Source: Trileptium ribeirensis
Taxonomy: Eukaryota > Nematoda > Enoplea > Enoplida > Thoracostomopsidae
DNA: 64,000 nt
NCBI GenBank assembly: GCA_030248225.1
Contig: JASANE010028524.1
Location: 1-64,000 of the forward strand
Reading direction: 5' to 3'
Shown here: positions 24,259-36,600 of the stretch, one piece after another
Layout of the letters: every line of letters starts with the position of its first letter
Position numbering within the stretch: the first letter of the stretch is position 1
Translations under genes and position numbers: made by a program
The notes under the pieces: generated by a model
Database searches by the model: none
Seen by the model: only the letters and a program-made list of their open reading frames with translations
What the model was told of the DNA's origin: nothing

Positions 24259-25311
24259 AAACACATCTATAGTTTACAACGCCATAAAGAGTGGACCATT
24301 GAGATTTTTGATATCGATTAACATAGTATGTTACAGCTCTAATGTAATCCATAATAATTTACAGGTTCGATCCAGTTTGATATAGAGAACCAAATTAAGT
24401 TGGTGCCTTTATGTTATTCTAGCAACCTGTCAATAACTTGTGAATAATCACGCAAACTGTGTTTTGTTTCAGTCTCTGCTTGGTTCTATGCAAACTAATT
24501 AATTATTATATTATTATTATTATTATTAATTATTAATTAATATGTGAGTTTTACTTCCACCACTTATTAAAATTTAGTATCAATACCTTGTGTGTCATGT
24601 CAACAATTAAAACTGGTATAGCAAATATTTCTCATGGCGTAAACAAGTATATAATACATTGGATGCATGTGCATAATGTCAAGACCGTATTTGTAGTCAC
24701 TGTCATTCGACTGGAATAGTCTACGTTCATCGTCCACTGAACAAAACCAGAGTATTGATTGATCTGACTATACTGTGCTGTAGGTGCGTTCGTAGTTTCG
24801 GAGTATCGGGTGAGCCCGAAGCCAAGACTATACCCGTACCCACAACCGATATCTCAATCTCCTATCGGGCTGAATTCCTCCAAGACCAACCCGTACCTAA
24901 TTATGAAACCCTACGATGCCAAGTACAAAACATAAGTATCGCCAGTCGCGTTGGATTTACGGATATTTTATACGCAGTGTTTGAGTCTTGTGTTTCAGCA
25001 TTGTGCTTCATCAGCATTGAGCTTTTATTACAACTGGCCTATACACACATAAAGTATTGATAGCTTGCCTTCAGTATTTATACCCTTTAGTAACTTGGGT
25101 TGTAGGGGCAAAATTTAGTTTTAAAGCGACCCAATCTCCCAAAAAGACTCGAGGGAATTGCGGTCGAAATGGATCGCGTCATGCTCGACGTATTGGTATG
25201 ATGATGGCGAGATATGTCGTACTCTTTCTGAAGAATCCGTCATGAAATCTTGATAACACAAAATTAAAATTGTTGCACCAAACTGACATTAACCATAAAA
25301 TATGAGTTACG
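24259..25311. other. Unique region with TTA microsatellite
   Basis: A (tat)n/(att)n-like run lies at about 24505-24540. The plus-strand open stretch at 24755-25060 (containing GEPEAKTIPVPTTD) is not recognised and has no clear splice context. Confidence 0.35.
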
Positions 25312-25635
25312 TTGAGCCAAGATTTTGTTGCAGACGCCGTTAGTACTGCTGCCTATTTTGTAATACCAATGACAAACAGTAGTCATGCTACTATGAGCCA
25401 AGATTTTGTTTCAGACACCATTAGTACTGCTGCCTATTTTGTAATACCAATGACAAACAGTAGTCATGCTACTATGAGCCAAGATATTGTTGCAGACACC
25501 GTTAGTACTGCTGCCTATTTTGTAATATCAATGACAAACAGTAGTCATGCTAATATGAGCCAAGATATTGTTGCAGACACCATTAGTACTGCTGGCTATT
25601 TTGTAATACCTATGACAAACAGTAGTCATGCTACT
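25312..25635 (+). repeat. 81-bp tandem repeat, 4 copies, open in one frame
   Basis: Four copies of an 81-bp unit, a multiple of three, encode MSQDIVADTISTAAYFVIPM then TNSSHAT repeatedly without a stop; the frame runs on to 25743. Substitutions include conservative changes (F/I, V/I, A/S, A/T), but also G for A and N for T. No upstream ATG is in frame at the left edge and I see no splice sites, so this is a minisatellite that may or may not be exonic. Confidence 0.9.
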
Positions 25636-25639
25636 ATAC

Positions 25640-26327
25640 ATTACTTTAGTAGGCATACGAGTATCTCACCAGTTACATCTTCGCATTCGTTTATAACTAT
25701 GTATTATTCGAATAACGCGCATATATGTAATGGTACCACATAAAATATATTAATTCCTTAATGAATGCCACACAGGTAGCAGCACCAGTATCAAAACTAG
25801 AGATATACTAACAGCTAATTAATACAAGCAATACAAACGGGTAAATTGGGAATTAAACGTTGTATTGATACTATCAGTGGTGGAGAATGCGGTAATGTAG
25901 CATATCTATTGTATATACACCAACAGTGTAACGGTATCGTACTGCCTAAAATTGCCGGTGATATCTAAAATGAGCTTAAAATTAGTGCTCGTAAGTGACA
26001 AGCGAGGAAATAATATTCACAACTTCTTCTGCTTTGTGGAGCGTTTGAGATCGTTTGTCACATAGATCATATTCGCTAAATCTGGCTAACGCACAGAGTC
26101 GTACTGGCCGCCCCCATACCAGCCGTTTGAGGGATAAAAGCTCTAATGTTACGGGGGCCAAGGGACGAGACTCATCTTTTGTAATATTTATAAATTTGCA
26201 ATTACTGCACTTAAAAATTTAGGTTAGTAAAAACAAGACTTTGGGTTCTCGAAATCTCAAATCCAGGCTTTGTGTACAGCTCAATATCACTAACACATAC
26301 TTAATATGTTTTTTTTATTTTCCAATT
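25640..26327. other. Spacer between two tandem arrays
   Basis: AT-rich unique DNA with a short GC-richer patch near 26090-26160. No gene seen. Confidence 0.35.
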
Positions 26328-28968
26328 ACTACATTTACAAGTGTACGTGCTACCACAGTGTTAGAGGAATTTGACGGTACTAAACTGAACACTGCGGCAT
26401 GACAAAAGCTTATCCATGACTGGACCTTCTATTACTACATTTACAAGTGTACGTGCTACCACAGTGTTAGAGGAATTTGACGGTGCTAAACTGAACACTG
26501 CGGCATGACAAAAGCTTATCCATGACTGGACCTTCTATTACTACATTTATAAGTGTACGTGCTACCACAGTGGTAGAGGAATTTGACGGTGCTAAACTGA
26601 ACACTGCGGCATGACAAAAGCTTATCCATGACTGGACCTTCTATTACTACATTTACAAGTGTACGTGCTACCACAGTGTTAGAGGAATTTGACGGTGCTA
26701 AACTGAACACTGCGGCATGACAAAAGCTTATCCATGACTGGACCTTCTATTACTACATTTACAAGTGTACGTGCTACCACAGTGTTAGAGGAATTTGACG
26801 GTACTAAACTAACACTGCGGCATGACAAAAGCTTATCCATGACTGGACCTTCTATTACTACATTTACAAGTGTACGTGCTACCACAGTGTTAGAGGAATT
26901 TGACGGTGCTAAACTGAACACTGCGGCATGACAAAAGCTTATCCATGACTGGACCTTCTATTACTACATTTACAAGTGTACGTGCTACCACAGTGTTAGA
27001 GGAATTTGACGGTGCTAAACTGAACACTGCGGCATGACAAAAGCTTATCCATGACTGGACCTTCTATTACTACATTTACAAGTGTACGTGCTACCACAGT
27101 GTTAGAGGAATTTGACGGTACTAAACTAACACTGCGGCATGACAAAAGCTTATCCATGACTGGACCTTCTATTACTACATTTACAAGTGTACGTGCTACC
27201 ACAGTGTTAGAGGAATTTGACGGTGCTAAACTGAACACTGCGGCATGACAAAAGCTTATCCATGACTGGACCTTCTATTACTACATTTACAAGTGTACGT
27301 GCTACCACAGTGTTAGAGGAATTTGACGGTGCTAAACTGAACACTGCGGCATGACAAAAGCTTATCCATGACTGGACCTTCTATTACTACATTTACAAGT
27401 GTACGTGCTACCACAGTGTTAGAGGAATTTGACGGTGCTAAACAAAACACTGCGGCATGACAAAAAGCTTATCCATGACTGGACCTTCTATTACTACATT
27501 TACAAGTGTACGTGCTACCACAGTGTTAGAGGAATTTGACGGTGCTAAACTGAACACTGCGGCATGACAAAAGCTTATCCATGACTGGACCTTCTATTAC
27601 TACATTTACAAGTGTACGTGCTACCACAGTGTTAGAGGAATTTGACGGTGCTAAACTGAACACTGCGGCATGACAAAAGCTTATCCATGACTGGACCTTC
27701 TATTACTACATTTACAAGTGTACGTGCTACCACAGTGTTAGAGGAATTTGACGGTGCTAAACTGAACACTGCGGCAATACAAAATCATAGCAATGACTGG
27801 ACATTCTATAACTACATTTACAAGTGTACGTGCTACCACAGTGTTAGAGGAATTTGACGGTGCTAAACTGAACACTGCGGCATGACAAAAGCTTATCCAT
27901 GACTGGACCTTCTATTACTACATTTACAAGTGTACGTGCTACCACAGTGTTAGAGGAATTTGACGGTGCTAAACTGAACACTGCGGCATGACAAAAGCTT
28001 ATCCATGACTGGACCTTCTATTACTACATTTACAAGTGTACGTGCTACCACAGTGTTAGAGGAATTTGACGGTACTAAACTAACACTGCGGCATGACAAA
28101 AGCTTATCCATGACTGGACCTTCTATTACTACATTTACAAGTGTACGTGCTACCACAGTGTTAGAGGAATTTGACGGTGCTAAACTGAACACTGCGGCAT
28201 GACAAAAGCTTATCCATGACTGGACCTTCTATTACTACATTTACAAGTGTACGTGCTACCACAGTGTTAGAGGAATTTGACGGTGCTAAACTGAACACTG
28301 CGGCATGACAAAAGCTTATCCATGACTGGACCTTCTATTACTACATTTACAAGTGTACGTGCTACCACAGTGTTAGAGGAATTTGACGGTGCTAAACTGA
28401 ACACTGCGGCATGACAAAAGCTTATCCATGACTGGACCTTCTATTACTACATTTACAAGTGTACGTGCTACCACAGTGTTAGAGGAATTTGACGGTGCTA
28501 AACTGAACACTGCGGCATGACAAAAGCTTATCCATGACTGGACCTTCTATTACTACATTTACAAGTGTACGTGCTACCACAGTGTTAGAGGAATTTGACG
28601 GTGCTAAACTGAACACTGCGGCATGACAAAAGCTTATCCATGACTGGACCTTCTATTACTACATTTACAAGTGTACGTGCTACCACAGTGTTAGAGGAAT
28701 TTGACGGTACTAAACTAACACTGCGGCATGACAAAAGCTTATCCATGACTGGACCTTCTATTACTACATTTACAAGTGTACGTGCTACCACAGTGTTAGA
28801 GGAATTTGACGGTGCTAAACTGAACACTGCGGCATGACAAAAGCTTATCCATGACTGGACCTTCTATTACTACATTTACAAGTGTACGTGCTACCACAGT
28901 GTTAGAGGAATTTGACGGTACTAAACTAACACTGCGGCATTACAAAAGCTTATCCATGACTGGACCTT
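26328..28968. repeat. 106-bp satellite array, about 25 copies
   Basis: The unit contains gcttatccatgactggacc and gtgtacgtgctaccacagtg. Most copies are 106 bp. A 105-bp variant (ggtactaaactaacac) occurs near 26805, 27122, 28076, 28710 and 28922. Because 106 is not a multiple of three, frames break at each unit except across 105-bp copies, which explains the recurring 65- and 80-residue open frames. These are not genes. One copy near 27770-27810 is diverged. Confidence 0.97.
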
Positions 28969-29019
28969 CTGTTTTTACGATAACTAATTGTTGTTTGTTT
29001 CCAATATTAATTATTCGTT

Positions 29020-29325
29020 TGTTGCTGCGTGACTTTAAGCATAAAAATAAAAAAATATTCAAAACTCCTGGGCTAACTAACTACATGTACCCGAATTTAC
29101 TGCTGCATGAGTTTAAGGGTAAAAATAAAAAATATTCAAAACTCCTGGGCTAAGTAACTACATGTACCCGAATTTACTGCTGCATGAGTTTAAGGGTAAA
29201 AATAAAAAATATTCAAAACTGCTGGGCAAACTAACTACAAGTACCCGAATTTACTGCTGCATGAGTTTAAGGGTAAAAATAAAAAATATTCAAAACTCCT
29301 GGGCTAACTAACTACATGTACCCGA
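29020..29325. repeat. 77-bp tandem repeat, 4 copies
   Basis: The unit contains tactgctgcatgagtttaag and tattcaaaactcctgggct. The first copy is diverged at its left end and follows the 106-bp array by about 50 bp. Confidence 0.93.
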
Positions 29326-29329
29326 TAAC

Positions 29330-32300
29330 TCCCCAAGAGGAATTATATATTACATTTGAATTTCGAAACTAGAAAATAACTCAAATAACCATAACAGACA
29401 CCATTCCATTCGTTCTATAGATAGCAAACTATTATATTATAGATACACAAATATCATTTTGTGTGTCGTGATCTTACAACAAACAACAGAAATAGATATA
29501 TAATTCCACTGATGTTTTCAACAAGACAGGGTACAACTATAAAACCAACTGAATTGAAATACAAAACGGCTGCCGTTTGTCGTAGTCATCTCTCGCCTAG
29601 TAGACATTGAAAAACAGACACTGCAATATTTAATCTTAAATAGATAGATAAATGGATAGAGATATATACATCAGGACTATTGTTACGATGAAAAGCTAGA
29701 TGAGAGTCAGAGTGAGCTTGAGTGTAGACGACCGAATTATAGCTTATTTCTGCAACTCTCAGGACAGATAATCTATCGTTGCTCCAGCTGCTACTATAAT
29801 TGCTGTAACTGCTTTGGTGAGACGCTGTAGTTGCGCAGCTGTTGAATGTTTTTTCAACAAAACTCTAGTGCTATACATACAAAGCTCGGCTGACAGCAAC
29901 TGATCTATGGATTCAGTTTTTTCTTTTGTTTTTCTTAGTTACATTAGCAGCGGAAACTCACGAATCCGAATGAAATTGGACACACAAAGGCATAATAAAC
30001 AATGTTTTCGTCCTAATGATGGTTGTCCTTTGAATATAATGCATTTTATAGTTCGGAATATGGCCTAATACGACTAGAGTAATGACATAAATTTGTCACC
30101 AATAGGAACACGACTCTAAAGCTTTGTAAGAAGGTACTGGTTGAGTTGTTTTCTACGTTCTGAAAATCGTACATGCCATTATTGTTGTTAGGTTAAATAC
30201 CAGGTTTTCAAAAATGGATTTGATCTCCCTGGTTCTTGGAATCCATGAAAACACAGACATACCAACGAGCTTTTTTAAATTGCCGATAAGGCTACCTAGA
30301 ATTCTGGAGAAATCATTACTCTATTGTGATAAATCTTACTTAAAAATAAAAGATTACATGAAATCGAACCCTGGGTAGTTCAATAATTATAATTACACGA
30401 TGCTCGGGAGATTTCTACGTATTAAGTTACATAATGTACTGAAATTCAAATGTTTTAGTGTTACTAGCCATGTAGCTATTGAGGAGCTATTGATCGAATC
30501 CCTAAGGCTCATCGCAAAGCCAGTGATTCGCCCAATTTAGTTAGTACAACACATTTACACGTAAACATTTTGTTATCGAACAACTGCAGGAGTTAAAGGA
30601 TTAGATATTAGATACGCTGATAAATGTATGTGATTATCGACTCGCTGGTGAAAGTAACTTTAAACGTTACATTTCTATATTATCAGCACATTCACAACCA
30701 TCGAATCATCAAAAAAGTTCCGGCATAATGTAATAAAAAAGAAATCCAGGTTGCTGATCAGTATGTACATAACAATAGCTGTAGTGTGATTTCCTGTGAC
30801 GGAATCAGCATCAGGAGAACTTTCTGAGAGCAATACCCTGCCACAGTATTTCTAAACAATGCATATAGCCATTTATTGACTATCTTTTATAAATAAATTC
30901 TTTGAACAACGACGTCGCTAGCTTTTCAATGGTCATGGGGGCGTTGAATAAGATGGAGACCTTAAAAACTGGGCAAGGCCAGTTCTTTGCAATTATCTTA
31001 TTATAAATCATTTAAAGTTTTTTTATTCTTTAATAAAACAGTCAGAGGACCGCTCCGCTCACCTGTTTTTCGGCGCTTTTGTCGCTGAACACAAAATTTT
31101 ATTAAATCTCGTGCACAAAATTGACAGCTGTTCGTTCTCCAAATATCAACTCTGTGATTTCGTGAATATTTGGTGGGAATCAATGTGGAAATACCTGTTC
31201 ACCAACACATATGAAGTGTATTTCATTAATTTTAATTAACTTGTTAACTAACTACACATTTACGTCGGTCAGATGACGTAGAGAATTGTGTTTATTATAC
31301 GTTTCTTCTATTCGATTGACGTATATACCTTAGCGATTTAAAAGATCTGTGTTATAGTTCTGTTGAGCTGTAATTACCCAAAATACATAATAATGCATAG
31401 TCTAACAAAAATTGAATACAGAATTACAATGTTATGTTGCATCAAAAGTTGTCAAAGAAAAGTTTGTTGTGCCTCGACTGCAAAACAACATAATTTTGTA
31501 GCAATTTTCCTTGAAACGGTAAGTAAGACGCAACATCGAAAATGATAAAATTAGTGTATTAGATCGAGTTACAACGTTCGTAAATGTGTATAACTAACAA
31601 TACGATCAATTCGTAATGGCTGCACAATATGTTGTTTCAAAACTTCATTCGCATATGTTCATATCTTCATTGAAACAGTCTAAACTAGTATCTTTAAACC
31701 AGAGCTAAGAACAAAGACATCTAAGTACCATTTTCTCACAACATGTAACTGACTCATGAAACTCCCAACCTAAGTCAGGTTAATAACAAGGATTTAGGTG
31801 CTTTTCGGCCACGTATCTAAGTACATTTTGGAAACTCCGGAACTGCTAGATTTGGTAAATTGTTTGAAATTTCACAGATACTTTCGAATGAGACGTAAGT
31901 GGCGGTATCACCTCCTTTATGTTTTGTCTATTAGTTTGCTGTAGTTATTTAACATTTTGGTGTTTTGTTTAAATATATACAAATGATTATTACATGTATT
32001 GTTTTGCAGTGCTATACTTTGTTGTTGCTGATACATAATGCGATATTCCAGCGTGAGCCGAACAACCAAAAGACATTTATGCATAATATATATTATTGTC
32101 AATACAGTAGAACTGATAAGTTTTAGGGAAGATTGTCATAGCCAGGTACCATTATTCACCGAAATCAGTAAAAGAAAAATATTTGTCATGCTTGATAAAA
32201 TATCTTGTTAACGCCTTGTAGAGCAGTAGGATATGGAAAGCTCTATGTACGCAACGGCAATAATAAAAGTATTTTTTGGCTTCGTCTTCGCGTTCTATCG

Positions 32301-33333
32301 TAAAAATTTTAATTTTTTGTAATTTGAGAAGGCTAACATTTATTCGTGGCCATATATATATATATTATAAGAACCAAATTCAATAATTATTAATATTATA
32401 AATGCATTTTCGTTTGGGATAAAATTAGCATTAAATATTTCTGAGAATGTGACATGTTTTTTTGCTAGAAATCTAGTGTCAGATAATCTGAAAACGTCTT
32501 AACGCTACAGCTGCCACCATTACTCTCTTCTCCTGGCGACTGGTATAGTTTATTGATAAAGTTAGTATAGCTGTTGTGTTGTTTCAAATTTTAGTTAGCT
32601 ATCTTGGGATATTTCCTAAAATATCCGCAACGTTCGCAGTTTATAAAATATTTGCTTTTCTAAAATATTAACAATTTGCCAAGTTGTTATCAGTGCAGTC
32701 GATAGATCTAAATGATGTATAGATCAAAGGGCAAGAATGATAAAAAATTAATTCAACTTGTACCATAAATAATCTGTGTAAAATGCTGATTTACAGGAGT
32801 GTTACATAAATTCCTAGTATATATACATTATTTCAATGAAAATAGTATTTATTCATCCTAATAGCTTTGGCTTAAAACACTCAATGAACCTTGAAATTTT
32901 CATAATAATGTAAACCATAAAAGCACTTTTACTTTTGATCTGAGCAAAGTTTTTGACGATGCCTGTTCGTTTAAAGTAACAATTGGTATAGAACATTTCT
33001 GCATGAAATTATATTGAATGGGAAATATATCAAAGATAGCTCCAGGCATCTTATCACAAAGATTGGGTGGGGAGGGAGGAGGGAGCAAGAGGTGTTAGAG
33101 ATGTAAATATACATAGCTTTCAAAACTAAAGAAAAACAATAAGAGTTAATTAAAATGAATCAAACTTAAACGTGCCTGACAAGAACACTGTACATTGCAC
33201 CAGTTATTTACCGTATAAACTTCCAAGGATTTCCTTAAAACAAGATTTTGATTTACTTATATCTAACATTATGCGTGAGTAAACGTAAGGTGACCCCGCT
33301 CTTCTGTCATTACCGATATCGAATCTCAAACCC
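29330..33333. other. Gene-poor unique region
   Basis: AT-rich DNA. A (ta)n run sits near 32355-32370. Short frames such as 31001-31183 and 32900-33088 (minus) have no recognisable product. Confidence 0.4.
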
Positions 33334-33685
33334 TTGTTACGGAAAACAGGCTTAATTTCATTCGGTTTTTCGCTAACCGAAAATTGGCAAAATCAAATTC
33401 AAGTGCCAGAAATTAGACTTTGTGTTCGAACAGAATTTTGGCGATTTCTGTTTGCAGAAATTCTGTTCCCTAATATATTATCATTTAAATTTGGATTATA
33501 CAGCGTTCGCGAACAAATTTAATGCAAAAGTGACGTCACGGTCAAATCGACAAATTTTCATTCTCAAACATTTGGGTAATTTTACTTCAATTTGGCGAAC
33601 ACAAAATGGTTAGATTTCAATCGCGAGAGCTGTGTTCGCGAAAGTTTACGCCAAACTTCAGTCACGAAAAAGCTTTCCGTAACAA
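33334..33685. mobile_element. 352-bp putative MITE
   Basis: A 12-bp perfect terminal inverted repeat, ttgttacggaaa (33334-33345) and tttccgtaacaa (33674-33685). The interior contains gttcgcgaacaaattt near 33504 and tgttcgcgaaag near 33632. Frames in it are short and not transposase-like. Target-site duplication not evident. Confidence 0.55.
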
Positions 33686-33689
33686 ATTT

Positions 33690-36600
33690 TTTCCAGAAAT
33701 ACAAAATAGGATGGCTGCCGAAGTCATTTTTAGTTTAGTCGCGCATTATATACTTGCTAGATCCACAACTTTCGGGTATCTAAAAATAACTCTCAAATAA
33801 AGCCCGAATTAATTTGAATATTGTCTGGTAGTGAGAAACTTGAGCCGAAACCTGGAATTGAAAATAAAAGCTATACGAATTCAAAACATGCTTGAATTCT
33901 CGTTTTTAGATGTCTGATCCAGGAATTTCTGAGTTTAAATTATTATAATCGGACCTGTCAAATCATATATATTTCAGCGATGAAAATTCTTCAATGTAAG
34001 CAGGTCGATAGCAATCCACCATGGGCGTACGCCAGGTGGGGCACAGGGGCATGCCCACCCACAAACAGTTTGGGAGTTTAAGTATTTGGAGTGTATCAAA
34101 CCTTGAATATTAACAAATTGTAATATAAATCCAAAATTTGAGCCCCCTCAAATGTGAATCCTGTGCACAAGTCACCTAATATTAACAAAGTATTTCACTT
34201 CACATTTCCGTAAAATGTGGTAAAAACCAACATCACAAGGAACATTACTACGTTTCATGGAACCACATAAGGGTTAAAAATGCTAAACCAAAATTATTTC
34301 AAAGTAAGATCTGTTGACTGATTAGCAGCATTATGATACGAAAGCTACTACTGGAGATAAATACAAAATGCGAATCAACGAACCGTGAGAGTTTTTGTGA
34401 TTTATCTCTGTTATCTTTCAATAATATCCTGTAAGAAATGAGTATAAAATGATAAATATTACTGATTTATAGCAGCAAAAATATTGTTGTTAATCGGATA
34501 TGGTCGATATTAAGCCTAAAAAGGTAGATTGAAATAAACTAGCCTCTTATATCTTCAAAAATTATCCATCTAGGTTCAGGTCTGTGTTAAATCCTAGTGC
34601 TCAAAAGGTTCAAATTAGTGTTCAATGTTTAATCGCAGCTTAAATCTTTGACGTTATCTGCGTTAATTAGGATTCGGCGTTTCTTGTTATAAGGATAGGT
34701 AATTAAATTCAAACAAAAGATTGCTTCAGTGCATTGGTAATGAATTGTAGCATTTGTATAAATTATGCACCTCCGATGGCTAATTATATTGATCCTGGTT
34801 CCTCCAGTATTGTATGGGTAAGCTTTGATTGACGGCAGACCCATTTTACATATCCGTTACATTGGTGATATAGTATTCGTCAAACATTTGAAACCATATT
34901 ATGTTTTATCATCTCTAAAGCGAATTCTGACTTGGCTACGATCAATATCATATACCTTTTGTAGTAGCGCTGTAATATGGTTTTAACCAAGTCTGGATTG
35001 TACAACTCCGTTTGTCGCAAGATTGAGTTATAGAAAATCAGTCCCGGCTGCAGCAGATCAATTTCAATGTCAGGCAGTTGCTTCGAATCTCAGCTCACTC
35101 CAAATTCCAATTTTGGTTCGAATCTCAGCTCACTCCAAATTCCGATCTCTAATGAGCGTGATCTTGATATTTTAAATGTTAAATAACATAATTTATGGTA
35201 CAGGCTGTGCCTTATATATCATAATCAGCATATCTCATTTATTATTATTTACTGTATGTACATATTTGCTATAAAAATTTAAAAGTTTAACAAGTCGACA
35301 GTAATAAATCTTAGAACAAATATAATGTATATGTATAAGTCAAAGAAATATTAAAATTTTTCACGTCTTCGAAATGTATAACAGAAGGTCTGGGTTGTTT
35401 GGAATGGGAGAAGACTTTTGGTGCAACTTTCTGCATTTTGTCAAAAAAATATGAGGTTGTTGTCATACACAATAATTTTGACCAATAACAATTTTTGCTT
35501 TCCTATAGAACACTCAACGACGAGCGTAATAACCTTATATGTAAAGCAGAAGCAGTCGTTGCTTTCCGACAAATAGCACCTATCCGAATGCTAGGTTTTC
35601 GCTGTATTTGGTCGTGTAAATAATATTAGAGACGCAATAAATATGTCCCGTCGAATAAAAAATTACATTCCTACAAAAACGACTACAACAGCGAAGTGAC
35701 CTAATTATGTTTGCCAGATTTTTTCGGTCGCAAGCTTTTCCTTTTTAACAGATTTTTTGTGTCGGATCATAATTCGTGTTTTTATAGAAAAAATTTAATG
35801 TATATAAAATATAAAATGACTACCCACGTCATCATACAACGTAGAAAATAAAAAAACATCCTCGTTTACGCGAGACCTTTATAATGATGGGCTGGTAAAC
35901 TTGCGCGTAATAGGGAAAGAGAGCTAGTGTGTGGCCTAGGCCTTGACCAGCGACTAATTCAAAGTTCAAACTTGACCTTTGATATAGTCAACTTCAAAGT
36001 CCTATAATACATGCATCCAGTTTAGATGCGTACACAATGATTGTTGTTTTACTAAAATCATGAAATCAATCATGCAAAACTTGAGGTTAAAATTCAGCAA
36101 TCGATAATCGCAATTTAGCGAATATAATCCCCAATGGTCCTCGCTATGTACCAATCAACATTTTCTTACGCGTATATTTTCCAAATCCGCTTGTTTGTTG
36201 CATTCACGAAGTGACATGCTGAAGGGAATAGTAGTGTTCGCGACATACCAGTGTATAATACCATAGGATAAAACGCGATTAAAATAGCATTTTAAACGGA
36301 TCGCAGTCACTAAATTGCGATTCTAAATCACAAACTAGTGATCCCAAAAAGTGCTTACGTTGTATCGAAAGTTGTGTCTGTTTACATCGGGTAAAACCGT
36401 CAATTAGGAGTTTAACATATGTTTTGAGATCGTGAACTTAACTGGTGAAAGTAGAACCTAGGTCTACGAACCTAAAGTGAACTCATGCACAAAGGCGGCA
36501 ATATATAAGTAATTTATTACATTAATTATAAATACCTCAATTAACAACAGTATTAAGTTTTACGGCAATCATCATCACATACCAAAACTACACAATTGTT

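Noticed and set aside
26516..29153. Repeated 65-, 80- and 100-codon frames beginning MTGPSITTF or MFSLAPSNSS
   Set aside because: They are readings of the 106-bp satellite across its 105-bp variants, identical each time and with no independent coding signal.
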